Shown here in pieces: positions 19,801-28,800 of a stretch of 64,000 nucleotides of DNA; positions within the stretch are counted from its first letter, which is position 1, and each line of letters begins with the position of its first letter. A program made the position numbers and the translations under genes. The notes beneath the pieces were generated by a model, which saw only the letters and a program-made list of their open reading frames with translations, searched no databases and was not told the origin of the DNA. Source of the DNA: Niabella sp. (GTDB lineage Bacteria; Bacteroidota; Bacteroidia; Chitinophagales; Chitinophagaceae); assembly GCA_017744715.1 (NCBI GenBank), contig JAGIAT010000013.1, forward strand, positions 1 through 64,000, given 5' to 3'.

Positions 19801-19945
19801 AGCGCAGAACCTGATCACCTGGACCAGGTATACCGGAATGGACCCGGAAGTGAGCGCCTATAATTCGGCCTTAACACCCGGGTTTGATTTTTCTACCTAC
19901 CCCCGTTCGCGCACCATCACCTTCGGGGCAAGAATCACCTTCTAA
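16817..19945 (+). CDS. SusC/RagA-family TonB-linked outer-membrane transporter
   Basis: Imports glycan oligosaccharides across the outer membrane together with its SusD lipoprotein. From the start at 16817 (MMRCLLAWMLLMG, signal peptide ending LSAQQ) a carboxypeptidase-like beta-sandwich (VSGMVTGADGLPLSGVSV) comes first. The SusC signature DEVVVVGYGTVRKKDLTGSV, a plug domain (NNSITQENSPLYVVDGFPI, SIEVLKDASATAIYGARGANG) and a 22-strand-type barrel ending in TITFGARITF follow. About 1040 residues, normal for SusC. Starts at 16733 or 16760 are in frame, but the promoter position makes 16733 unlikely. It is followed 20 bp later by SusD, and then by the DUF5017, GH29 and GH16 genes. Confidence 0.93.
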   Translation: MMRCLLAWMLLMGVTSLSAQQVKVSGMVTGADGLPLSGVSVNIKNSQGGTTTDAAGRYAIGLPTAESVLIFSFVGYTTQELSPGSAPVLNVRLQAADAPGLDEVVVVGYGTVRKKDLTGSVGRVSVSDMNKAPVRSFDEALAGRAAGVQVSSNDGQPGSGISIVVRGNNSITQENSPLYVVDGFPIENPNNNVINPSDIESIEVLKDASATAIYGARGANGVIMITTKKGKEGPPVLQLDVSYGYQDPTKRMNMMSPYEFVKYQLELDTTSVSSGTVLTPKQVYLSDGKTLDSYKNIAGTNWQDLVMQRASMTNYNVSLNGGSKQTKYAVSGSLLDQGGVLINSGYKRYQGRVILDQNVGRKLKVGINTNYSYLMQSGVSPSQTPSSSTSTIFASVWGMRPVSPNVDGSLEDLFSDPSIDPTNDYRVNPVINLNNLVRKNNTKNLSANAYAEYTLLPGLKLRVSGGLNDNLLRQEQFNNSKTQYGHSGTLDGVNGSLTFAQTNSWVNENILTWSKVKGDHSINAVGGFTAQGGKTSIYGMRATNLPNESLGVSGLDEGTFQPITARSSLWSMASFLGRVNYSYRSRYLLTASFRADGSSKFSEENHWSYFPSGAFSWRFSEEKFLKGNEVLSDGKIRVGYGVTGNNRVGDFSYLTTFGLPIGSGYVFNNSFVSGIVPTALGNSDLRWETTGQTDLGLDLGFFKQRVLLTVDVYRKKTTDLLLDASLPNSSGFNSAYKNIGSVQNEGLEITLETVNMQKKNFSWTSNFNISFNRNKVLGLSENQESLQKAIAWDNGWSSTSAYIARLGGPLGQMYGYIWDGVYNYDDFDRTASGGYVLKDNVTTNGNTRDKIQPGDIKYRDINGDLKVDASDYTVIGRGLPIHYGGFSNNFTYKNFDLNIFFQWSYGNDVINANKLMFEGRNALSFNQFASYADRWSADNTDSKLYRTKGYFGGGYSSYLVEDASYLRLKTVALGYNFTKTVLNRIRIKGLRVYAAAQNLITWTRYTGMDPEVSAYNSALTPGFDFSTYPRSRTITFGARITF

Positions 19946-19965
19946 TATTTTTAAAACTGGATTGT

Positions 19966-21573
19966 ATGAAAATTATCTATATATCATTCTTAATGGTGCT
20001 GGCAGCCGGTCTGGGGAGCTGTAAGAAATTTTTGAACACCAAACCCACCGATGCACTCACCGGTGAAGAATACTACAGCACAGAAGCAAAGCTGATCAAT
20101 GCACTGGCCGGTGTTTATGATAAACTGGGATCGGGTAATCTTTATGGCGACTACCTGTTTTCAGAATGGGATGCCTGTACGGACGATTCTTATTATGCCC
20201 GGTCGGCTACTGCAACCGGCATAACGGTATATAATTTTGATTTTACGAACGACCGGATCCGTAACCTTTGGCAGGATTGCTATATCGGTATTGAACGGGC
20301 AAATCAACTGATCGCCAATATCAATATCCCCTCCATGAATGAAGACAAGCGTGCGGTGATCCTGGGCGAAACCAAATTTTTACGGGCCTATTACTATTTT
20401 TTGCTGGTGACCCGTTTCGGCGGTGTGCCGCTGGTGTTGCAACCGGTTACCTCACCCAATAACCTGGATATGGCCCGTACGCCGGCAGGCGAAGTATACG
20501 CTCAGATCCTCAACGATATGAAAGAGGCCGAGGCGGTGTTGCCCTTATCGTCTGCACTGGGCTATCCCAGCCGCATATCTAAAACCGTAGCCGAAGGCAT
20601 ACTGGCAAGGGTATGCTTGCATATGGCCGGTTTTCCATTAAATGATCCGTCGAAATACGCAGAGGCACTCAGCTGGGCAAAAAAGGTAAAGGAATCCGGT
20701 GAACATGCACTGAATACCGCCTTTAATAATGCTGTAGCCACCAGCGCCTATAGCCAGATCTTTATCAATCACTCGCAGGATATTTATGATGTAAAGGAAA
20801 GTATGTGGGAGGTGGATTTTAAAGGATTTAACGGAGACGGTTATAACGAATCGGGAAGGGTAGGCAATACCCTGGGCATTACCATGACCAGCGCTACTTT
20901 TCAGAACGATACCGGGTACTGCTATGGATTTATAAAGGGCACGGGAAGATTATTTAAATTATACGGCAACGGCGATCAGCGGAAAGACTGGACCCTGCAG
21001 CCGTACAGCTATAATGGCACTACCGGCGCACGGGTGCCCATTGTAACCAATGCAGCCAATATGTACAGCCGGGATGCTGCGAAATGGAGAAGATCGTATG
21101 AAAACCTCCGCCCTAAAAATAAAAACTACGGACCTACAAATTTCCCGCTGCTGCGTTATTCGGACGTGTTGCTGATGCTGGCAGAAGCCGAAAACCAGGT
21201 GAACGGTCCAACGGCAGCGGCTTATGAAGCCATAAACTGGGTGCGCAGACGCGCTTATGGCGTGGCCTTGTCAACACCGGACCTGGTGGCGGATGTGCCT
21301 GCCGGGTTGTCTAAAGACCAGTTCCAGCTTTTTATTGAAGACGAACGTTCCCGCGAACTCTGTTTTGAAGCACTGAGAAGACAGGACCTGGTACGCTGGG
21401 GAAAGTTTGTACCGGCAATGAAAGCGATGAGCTCCGATATGGCTTCGAACGGTGGCGGTGTGGCATATGGAGCACTGGGAGGTAAAAATGTAACCGAACG
21501 GAATCTGCTTTATCCCATACCGTCCGGCGAAATGGCGCTGAATAAAAAGATGGTACAAAACCCGGGATGGTAA
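19966..21573 (+). CDS. SusD/RagB-family glycan-binding lipoprotein
   Basis: Surface lipoprotein that caps the SusC transporter and captures oligosaccharides. The signal peptide ends in a lipobox with Cys19 (AAGLGSCKKFL), followed by the typical LNTKPTDALTGEEYYSTE start. TPR-like helices carry the usual ETKFLRAYYYFLLVTRFGGVPLV segment. The C-terminal SusD region includes RYSDVLLMLAEAENQVNGP, DERSRELCFEALRRQDLVRWGK and the terminal NPGW. Its 535 residues are standard. It is cotranscribed with the SusC gene just upstream. Glycan specificity cannot be inferred from the sequence. Confidence 0.95.
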   Translation: MKIIYISFLMVLAAGLGSCKKFLNTKPTDALTGEEYYSTEAKLINALAGVYDKLGSGNLYGDYLFSEWDACTDDSYYARSATATGITVYNFDFTNDRIRNLWQDCYIGIERANQLIANINIPSMNEDKRAVILGETKFLRAYYYFLLVTRFGGVPLVLQPVTSPNNLDMARTPAGEVYAQILNDMKEAEAVLPLSSALGYPSRISKTVAEGILARVCLHMAGFPLNDPSKYAEALSWAKKVKESGEHALNTAFNNAVATSAYSQIFINHSQDIYDVKESMWEVDFKGFNGDGYNESGRVGNTLGITMTSATFQNDTGYCYGFIKGTGRLFKLYGNGDQRKDWTLQPYSYNGTTGARVPIVTNAANMYSRDAAKWRRSYENLRPKNKNYGPTNFPLLRYSDVLLMLAEAENQVNGPTAAAYEAINWVRRRAYGVALSTPDLVADVPAGLSKDQFQLFIEDERSRELCFEALRRQDLVRWGKFVPAMKAMSSDMASNGGGVAYGALGGKNVTERNLLYPIPSGEMALNKKMVQNPGW

Positions 21574-21624
21574 CGGCAGTGTTAACCGGGGATATTTTAT
21601 TTCATATTGATAAACTAAAAATTT

Positions 21625-22563
21625 ATGCGAATTAATATAATAACGGTTGCGTTGGGTATGGGCCTGTTGGCATCCTGCAGCAAAAAAATGGAGCTGCGTG
21701 CGCTGGATTTTGATGTGCATACAGACAGCCCTTCCTATGCGGCTGGAAGCCCGGCCACCTTCCGGTTTAATGGCAACCCTGATAATATTACTTTTTTTTC
21801 CGGCGAGGCAGGTAAGCGGTATGCGTTCAGAGACCGCACCGTTGCTGCCGGTATTCCGCAGCTGAAGTTTAGCACGGCATTAAACAGCGGTGTACAACCC
21901 AATTCACTGGCATTGATGATTGCTTCGGATTTTGGAGGAAATGTTACCAACACATCCGATCCATCGGTCATTACATCGGCGAGCTGGACGGATATCAGTA
22001 ACCGGGCTGCCTGGGCTGTTAACGGCACCGCTGTTGCCTCCGGCACTGTGGATTTGTCGGACTTTGCATCGGCAGGAAAGCCGGTATATATCGCCTTTAA
22101 ATACACGGCAACACCGGGCAGCATTCAAAATAAATGGACCCTTACAGGGTTCTCACTCCGGAATATACTGAACGACGGTACGGCTTATACCATCGATACC
22201 CTGCCTACATTTGCCACGGTTACCAATTACGGCAATACGGGCAATGTGCCGGGATGGGCTGCAAAAACGGTTGCGGGTTCGTTCCGGTGGACGCTTAGTG
22301 CAACAAATCTTGTGATAGCCGGCGCTGCAACTGCTGCTGTGGCCACCGATGCCGTTGAAGCCTGGGCCATTACCGGGCCATTAGACCTGAAGAAAGTAAC
22401 ACCGGATGCCGGCATCATTGTAAAAACAATGGCCAACACGGTTCCTTTATATGGGTACACCTATGCAAATGCCGGTAATTATGAAGCGGTATTCCTGGCC
22501 GGCAATGCGAATGCAGACGGACAGAAAAGTACGGTGAAAACGGTTGCCGTTCAGGTGCAATGA
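21625..22563 (+). CDS. DUF5017-type surface lipoprotein of the PUL
   Basis: A 312-residue lipoprotein (lipobox LLASC, Cys18) placed directly after SusD, the usual position for a surface glycan-binding protein (SusE/F-like). The N-terminal part (MELRALDFDVHTDSPSYAAGSPATFRFNGNPDNITFFSGEAGKRYAFRDR) resembles the DUF5017 domain. The rest is predicted beta-rich with a final PKD-like strand pattern (YANAGNYEAVFLAGNANADGQKS). DUF5017 has no established enzymatic activity. Role as accessory glycan binder is inferred from position. Confidence 0.8.
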   Translation: MRINIITVALGMGLLASCSKKMELRALDFDVHTDSPSYAAGSPATFRFNGNPDNITFFSGEAGKRYAFRDRTVAAGIPQLKFSTALNSGVQPNSLALMIASDFGGNVTNTSDPSVITSASWTDISNRAAWAVNGTAVASGTVDLSDFASAGKPVYIAFKYTATPGSIQNKWTLTGFSLRNILNDGTAYTIDTLPTFATVTNYGNTGNVPGWAAKTVAGSFRWTLSATNLVIAGAATAAVATDAVEAWAITGPLDLKKVTPDAGIIVKTMANTVPLYGYTYANAGNYEAVFLAGNANADGQKSTVKTVAVQVQ

Positions 22564-22687
22564 CCGCCCGGTGATAACGAAAGGGTGTGGTCTGTATGCG
22601 GCAGGCATCCGCTTAAGAAAAGTGTTACGCAACCTGATCTGATTGGAATCAATTATTGGATACTCCTCTCAACAAGCAATGGTCAAT

Positions 22688-24223
22688 ATGAAGAAAAGAA
22701 TGTTATTATCTGCCCTATCGGTGCTTTGTTACGGCGCAACGGTATCGGCGCAGCAAAAGCAGCAGGAAGATGAAAAAGTAAAAATGGAACATGCGCAAAT
22801 CGGCATTACGGAAGATTTGAAAACATCCTATAAGCGCACGGCGCATCCGGATGCGCAATGGTTTCCGCAGGCCGGCTTTGGAATGTTCATTCATTGGGGT
22901 ATTTCGTCAGTAAAGGAGCTGGATCTTTCCTGGCCGATGATGGCGGGCACACAGATCGGCTGGAGTTCGAGCAAGCCGTCGCAGGATTCGGTGGATCGGT
23001 TTATTGCCGCCGGTGATTTTTTTGCAGGGCACCGCTGCAAGCTCACCGGTGCCTGTGTTACGCCCAATCAATACTGGGAGCAGGCAAAGGATTTTAGGCC
23101 CGGATCCTGTGACCCCGATCAATGGGTGAAGCTGGCCCGGGATGCCGGCATGCAATACGTGGTGCTAACCACGCGCCATCATGATGGGTTTGCCCTGTGG
23201 CCCAGTAAGTACGGCGATTTTAATACCCGCAATTACCTGGGCGGCCGGGATTTTGTAAAAGAATTTGTAACCGCCTGCAGGAAGTATGGGCTGAAGATCG
23301 GGTTGTACTACTCCGGTCCTGATTGGTATTTTAACCGTGCATTCCAAAGCTTTTTGTATTATGGTGTGGGAAGAGATTATCAGCGGGTACCTTCGGTGGA
23401 TGCGGATCTGAACGTAAGAACGGCCGTTTCAACAGCTGCAGAAAAACAACAGCATTATGAAGCCGTGGCCGCCTATATTAAAGGACAGGTGGAGGAGCTG
23501 CTCACGAATTATGGTAAGATCGATATGATCTGGTTTGATGGCTCTGCCGATATACCCAGGGGAAATGAAGCCTGGAAGCGTTGTATTACCATGGAGCGGA
23601 TCCATCAGCTACAGCCGGGCATTGTAGTAAGTCCGCGGTTTTTCGGGTACGGTGATTATAAAACGCTGGAGGGCGACAAATCGCTGCCTGCCGTTAAGCA
23701 GACCGGGTGGGCCGAACTATGTGCCACCATTGCAGAGCCGGGCTGGGGGTATACAAAGGCCCCGCTGAAGTCGACCGCCTATGTACTGAACCAGCTGGCT
23801 GTTTGCCGCTCGAATAACGCTAATTTTTTGTTGAACTTCGGACCTACAAGGGAGGGCGTCTTCTCCGGCGAAATGATCAGCCGCCTGCAGGAGATTGCCG
23901 GGTGGATGCAACAAAATCATACCGCAGTAACCGGAGCACAACCGCTTGGTGAAACAGAACAGGCTTCCGTACCGGCCACTGCCCGCGGACGTCACCGGTA
24001 CCTGTTTGTAATGCCGCCCGTTGCGGGTAAACTAAAGGCACCGGTATTGCCGTTAACATCCGCAACCGCTACGTTCAAAACAACAAACGCCGTAAAAGCG
24101 GTTACACTGTTAGGTAAAAAAACGCCGGTTCCCTATACCGTCAATGATGGACTGATTACAATACAGGTGCCGGCGGAGATAAGATCGCAGAACGGGGATA
24201 TTATTGACATCGTGTTAAAATAA
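22688..24223 (+). CDS. Alpha-L-fucosidase family protein (GH29)
   Basis: Predicted exo-enzyme that removes alpha-linked L-fucose (some members act on alpha-L-galactose). From 22688 (MKKRMLLSAL, signal peptide to about residue 22) it has 511 residues. GH29 features are FGMFIHWGISS (64-74), LTTRHHDGFALWPSKYGDFNT (160-179) and the nucleophile Asp284 in IDMIWFDGS. NFLLNFGPTREGVF (after residue 370) and a C-terminal beta-domain follow. The acid/base is not conserved across GH29 and cannot be assigned here. The upstream in-frame start (22643) would precede the signal peptide. It lies in the SusCD operon and suggests fucose decoration on the target glycan. A matching isomerase (FucI) occurs at 59.3 kb. 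Confidence 0.92.
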   Translation: MKKRMLLSALSVLCYGATVSAQQKQQEDEKVKMEHAQIGITEDLKTSYKRTAHPDAQWFPQAGFGMFIHWGISSVKELDLSWPMMAGTQIGWSSSKPSQDSVDRFIAAGDFFAGHRCKLTGACVTPNQYWEQAKDFRPGSCDPDQWVKLARDAGMQYVVLTTRHHDGFALWPSKYGDFNTRNYLGGRDFVKEFVTACRKYGLKIGLYYSGPDWYFNRAFQSFLYYGVGRDYQRVPSVDADLNVRTAVSTAAEKQQHYEAVAAYIKGQVEELLTNYGKIDMIWFDGSADIPRGNEAWKRCITMERIHQLQPGIVVSPRFFGYGDYKTLEGDKSLPAVKQTGWAELCATIAEPGWGYTKAPLKSTAYVLNQLAVCRSNNANFLLNFGPTREGVFSGEMISRLQEIAGWMQQNHTAVTGAQPLGETEQASVPATARGRHRYLFVMPPVAGKLKAPVLPLTSATATFKTTNAVKAVTLLGKKTPVPYTVNDGLITIQVPAEIRSQNGDIIDIVLK

Positions 24224-24255
24224 AATCGGTAAAATTGTATTCAAAAAACCGTTAT

Positions 24256-25068
24256 ATGAAGATGGAACCAGGATTTTATTGGTTTTTGCTCAGTACCCTG
24301 TTGCTCATCGCGTGTAAAAAAAAGACGGATCAGCGCTCTTTAACACCTGTTGCGAAGCAAGAAGGCTATCAGCTCGAATGGTCGGACGACTTTTCCGGTA
24401 CGGGGCTGGATGCCAACCATTGGTACTACCGGTATCCGGGTGCGCGGCATGATGGGTTTAACGATAGTACAACGGTATCTGTAAGCAATGGCAATCTGTT
24501 AATAAACGTATATTCAGACACGATCGGTGGCCTGGTAAAGCATCATACCGGTATGATTGCTACAAAAAAAGAATTCCTGTACGGGAAATTTGAAGTAAAG
24601 GCGGCCTTTGTAAATCAATCCGGGTCCTGGTCGGCCTTTTGGATGCAGAGCCCTACAATGGGAAATCCGGTTGGAAATCCGCGGCAGGCGGGAATGGAAA
24701 TAGATATCGTGGAAACCTTGCCAGCAGATGGCAGGGTATATCAAAATCTTCATTGGGATGGGTATGCAACTGACCATAAAACAGCGGGCATAAAAACAGC
24801 TGATCTGGGAGCCAATAACGGTGGCTATCACATGTATACACTGGAATGGTCGCCTGAATCCTATAAGTTTTATGTGGATGGCCAGCTCACCTGGACCTAT
24901 ACGGCCAATGTATCTCAACGGAGTGAATTTATCATATTAAGTTCAGAAGTAAGGAATGGGGCCACCGGCTCCTGGGCGGGACCCATAGTTGCAGGAGGTT
25001 ATGGAAGCAAAGAACATAGCAGCACTGTTATGAAAGTGGATTATGTAAAATACTACAAAGCCTTATAA
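24256..25068 (+). CDS. GH16 family endo-glycosidase lipoprotein
   Basis: Retaining endo-beta-glycanase of the jelly-roll GH16 family (laminarinase, agarase, carrageenase, endo-beta-galactosidase activities are all known in the family). The lipobox at LLLIAC (Cys20) predicts an outer-membrane lipoprotein, likely surface-exposed. The catalytic motif is E148-I-D150-I-V-E153. The aromatic cleft residues SGSWSAFWMQ and YTLEWSPESYKFYVDGQ are typical. The 270-residue mature size equals a single GH16 domain with no extra binding modules. Last gene of the plus-strand PUL. The regulator genes lie convergently 18 bp further. Its substrate should be the key to this PUL, but the sequence does not identify it. 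Confidence 0.92.
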   Translation: MKMEPGFYWFLLSTLLLIACKKKTDQRSLTPVAKQEGYQLEWSDDFSGTGLDANHWYYRYPGARHDGFNDSTTVSVSNGNLLINVYSDTIGGLVKHHTGMIATKKEFLYGKFEVKAAFVNQSGSWSAFWMQSPTMGNPVGNPRQAGMEIDIVETLPADGRVYQNLHWDGYATDHKTAGIKTADLGANNGGYHMYTLEWSPESYKFYVDGQLTWTYTANVSQRSEFIILSSEVRNGATGSWAGPIVAGGYGSKEHSSTVMKVDYVKYYKAL

Positions 25069-25086
25069 ATGGCAGGACAAGACGGC

Positions 25087-25839
25087 CTACCCGGCGATAT
25101 ATTCGGAAGGTGTTTGCCCGAAGAATTTTTTAAACTCTTTGCTAAAGTATTTACGGTCGTTAAATCCCACTTCCCAGGCCACTTCGGCAATATTCAGTTT
25201 ATCATTACGCAGCAGCAGCGCGGCCTTTTTCAGTCGCAGTGATTTAATAAACTCCCCGATGGGCATTTGGGTAAGTGCATTGAATTTCTTATACAATACA
25301 GCGGTGCTCATGCCCACTTCCCGGGCAAGTGCCGATACATGAAACTCGGGATTGTTCAGGTTGGCCTCGATCACTTCCATCAACCGCTCCATAAACTTTT
25401 TATCGACGGTTCCGATTTCTGTTTGTGTTGGTTCCAGGAATACTTTCTGACTAAAATGTTGCCGTTGTGATTCCTTTAGGCGAAGCAGGTTCTTTACATA
25501 GGATTGAAGCACTTTTACACTGAAAGGTTTGGTCAGGTATACATCGGCACCGCTTTCAAGTCCTTCCAGCTGCTGATCAATGCTTGTTTTGGCCGTAAGC
25601 ATAATCACCGGAATATGGCTGGTGCGTACATCGTTTTTAAGGCGCTGACAAAATTCGTTCCCATTCATTTCGGGCATCATCACATCGGTAATGATCAGAT
25701 CGGGCAGGTCGTTAACAGCGCAATCCCATCCGGCCTTACCGTTGGGGGCTTCTGAAACTGTATGTTCCGTTTGCAGGCAAATGCGGATAAAATCCCTTAC
25801 TTCAGCATTGTCTTCTATAATCAGGATATGCGTGCTCAA
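25087..25839 (-). CDS. Response regulator with AraC-type DNA-binding domain (split HTCS C-terminal half)
   Basis: Output half of a PUL regulator. A receiver domain (residues about 4-118) has acidic Glu9/Asp10, phospho-acceptor Asp52 (LIITDVMMPEMNG) and Lys104 (YLTKPF). A C-terminal AraC-type helix-turn-helix domain follows (about 150-250, VSALAREVGMSTAVLYKKF and IAEVAWEVGFNDRKYFSKEFKKFFGQTPSEY). The first codon is TTG (TTGAGC) at 25839, overlapping the TGA stop of the upstream kinase gene by the shared TGA, so translation is probably coupled. In most Bacteroidota hybrid two-component systems these domains are fused to the kinase in one polypeptide. Inferred to activate the 12.9-25.1 kb PUL. 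Confidence 0.9.
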   Translation of the reverse strand: MSTHILIIEDNAEVRDFIRICLQTEHTVSEAPNGKAGWDCAVNDLPDLIITDVMMPEMNGNEFCQRLKNDVRTSHIPVIMLTAKTSIDQQLEGLESGADVYLTKPFSVKVLQSYVKNLLRLKESQRQHFSQKVFLEPTQTEIGTVDKKFMERLMEVIEANLNNPEFHVSALAREVGMSTAVLYKKFNALTQMPIGEFIKSLRLKKAALLLRNDKLNIAEVAWEVGFNDRKYFSKEFKKFFGQTPSEYIAG

Positions 25840-28800
25840 TTGTCTCCGGGTTGTAAAAAATGATCTTGGCCTCCTTTCAAAGATACAAAAAAGCAGGTTT
25901 TGTTCTGGCCGTGGGTTTCGCTGAGGATACTGGTAAACCGGATATTGCCGCCATGCAGGGTTACCAGGATCTTTGATAGTGCCAGCCCGATACCGGTGCC
26001 TGTTTTTTTATCACCGGCCGCATCTACCTGGAAGAATTGGGTAAAGATCTTTTCGCTGCTTTCGGGCGGAATGCCCACGCCGTTATCGCAGATGCTGATT
26101 TCGGCATCTTCATTTTCCAGCACTGTTAGTTGCATAGAAACTGCTCCACCCGGTGGCGTAAATTTAAGCGCATTGGACAGCAGGTTGTAAAAGACGATCT
26201 CCATGTAATGCGGGTCAAAATAAAGGTCGATCGCAGGGGACGTAGTATTGAGCCGGTAGCGGATCTGCTTTTCAGCAGCCGCCACCGAGAATTTTTCAAA
26301 CACATCCCTGCAAAAGGCCACCAGGTCGTTCTTTACCGGGTGTAATTGCGTATAACCCGAATCGGCCTTCATAAAATCCAGGAGATCATTGGATAGCTTT
26401 AACATCCGGTCGGCATTGGATTTGATGGATGCCAGTAGTTTTTTTTCCGAGTTCCGGTCGAGGTCATTGTCAAGCAGCATTTCTGCCGGGCCCATGATCA
26501 TGGTGAGCGGTGTACGGATCTCATGGGAAACATGGGTGAAGAAGTCGGTTTTCATTTGCTGCAGCTCCCGCTGTTTCACATTAAGCGCGTGCTCATATTC
26601 CAGTTTCCGTTTTAAAGATGCCCTGGATTGGAGGAACCAGAAAACGGCACCTGTTGCCAGGAGAAACGTTAGCGCATAAAGGGAATAAGCCCACCAGGTT
26701 TTCCACAGCGGCGGCCTGATGGTAAAGCGTACCATTGGCCGGGCAAGATTCCAAACACCGTCATTATTGGCTGCTTTTACCAGTAAGGTATAATTCCCGG
26801 GCGGAAGGTTGGAATAGGTTGCAATATGTGCCCCCGTATAATTCCATTGCTGGTCGAACCCTTCCAGTTTATAGGCGGAGCGGTTTTTTTCAGGCTTAAT
26901 AAAATTCAGAACGGCATAATGCAGTACCAGGTTATTTTCATCATGCGATAGTGTAAAGTGGGAGGGTACTTCCCGCGATAGGGCGGAGATTTTAAGGCCT
27001 GCTCCATTAACGGTTATATCAATCAGCTCTACGGGCGGGGGAACAGGATTGGCTTCAATCTGCCGGGGATCAAAGGATACCAGTCCATTGTATCCGCCAA
27101 AAAAAATGATCCCGTTCTGATCTATATACCGGGAATTATAATTAAAAGCCTGACCGGGCAGCCCGTCCTGCGTGTTGTAGATGGTAAATTGTTTCCGGGT
27201 GGTATCCAGCCTGGAAATGCCGTTGTTGGTACTGATCCATAAATTGTTTTGCCTGTCTGTAACAACTCCCACCACCTTGCTTCCGGATAGGCCGTTCTGT
27301 GTGGTAAAAGTGTGTGGCTGTGCGGTGGCCGGGTTTAAAAAGGAAAGACCGGAATAACTGCCGAACCAGATTACCTGGTTTTGGTCTTCTGTAATGCAGT
27401 AAATATAATCGGAAAATAGTTTGGGCTTTGTATGCTCCCGGGTATACTGAACCAGTTTGCCGGATACTGTAAATAATACATTCAACCCTTTTTTGGTGCC
27501 GATCCACATATTGTTTTTAGAATCCCGGTACAGGCAGGTAATGGCGTTGCTGCTCAGCTTTTTTCCGGGGTAGGCTTCTTCGAAAGTACGGAAGCTTCGG
27601 GTTGCGGGGTCGTAAATATTCACGCCGGCTTCTTCGTTACCGATCCAGATCCTCCCGTGTCCATCCTGCGCCAGGGTAATGATGTCGTCGGCATCGGGCG
27701 GCGCGTGTATATTGGTCTGACGGATCCGTTCGATGGTCCGGTGTAATGAATCGATCACATTGAGCTCGCCGTTGAAAAAGCCCACCCAGATCCTGTTTTT
27801 TTCATCCAGCAACATGGCTTTGATCAGGTTGGAACTGATGGAGAAGGGCGTGCCGTCATTCTTCAGATGGGTAAAGCGGTGGGCTGTCCGGTTAAAATAA
27901 TTGATGCCTTCGGCTTCGGTTCCGATCCACAGGTTGCCGGAAGCATCACCGAGGATGGAGCTGATGATATTGCTGCTGATGCTGTTCGCATTGCGGTTAT
28001 TCTGATAGCTGGTAAACGGTGTTTGATACCGGGTGGTCATATTAAGGCCACCGAAAAAAGTACCGATCCAGATATTTCCCTGCTGATCCTGGAAAATGTC
28101 GTGGATGGAATTGAAGTTGAGGCTCTGCGGGTCATCCGGATCATTGGTGCAGGTATGCAGGGTTTGATTTGCAGGGTTATAAATATTCAATCCTTTCAGC
28201 GTACCGATCCATACCCGGCCGTCTGCACTGCAAAGGATCTTGCGTATGGTGTTGCTTACCACGGATCCCTGCGGACTTTTTTGAGCGGTATAATGATGGG
28301 CCATTTTCTTATCTGCGGTAAAAAGATACACTCCCGCATTTTGCGTACCCACCCATAACTGATGGCTGCGATCGCAGGCAATGGCACTTACATTGATGTT
28401 ATTGTAAATAGGTTGCAGACGGATCTTCTGTGTGGCACCGAGCTGATGCTTTGGGAACAGATACAGACCAGCGGCTGTTCCCAATAAAATATTGCCCGAA
28501 GAGTCACTGGTAATACACTGAACATTTCTTAACGCAGTAGCATCAATTCCTTGTGTCGTTTCTACCGGCATTGTATGAAAATTCCGGCCGGGTGTAATGA
28601 TATTCAGCCCGGCGGATCCGGCAACCAGTATATTGTCCGGATTCAGTGGAAATATGGCTTTAATGATATTGCCGGCCTGTGCCGTTACCCGGGCTGTGGG
28701 TACTAACCGAAATGAATCGGTTCCCGGAAGATGGGCATAGAGTCCGTTATTGGTACCGATCCACAAATACCCGTTTCCGGAAACCAGCGACGTAATTTTG

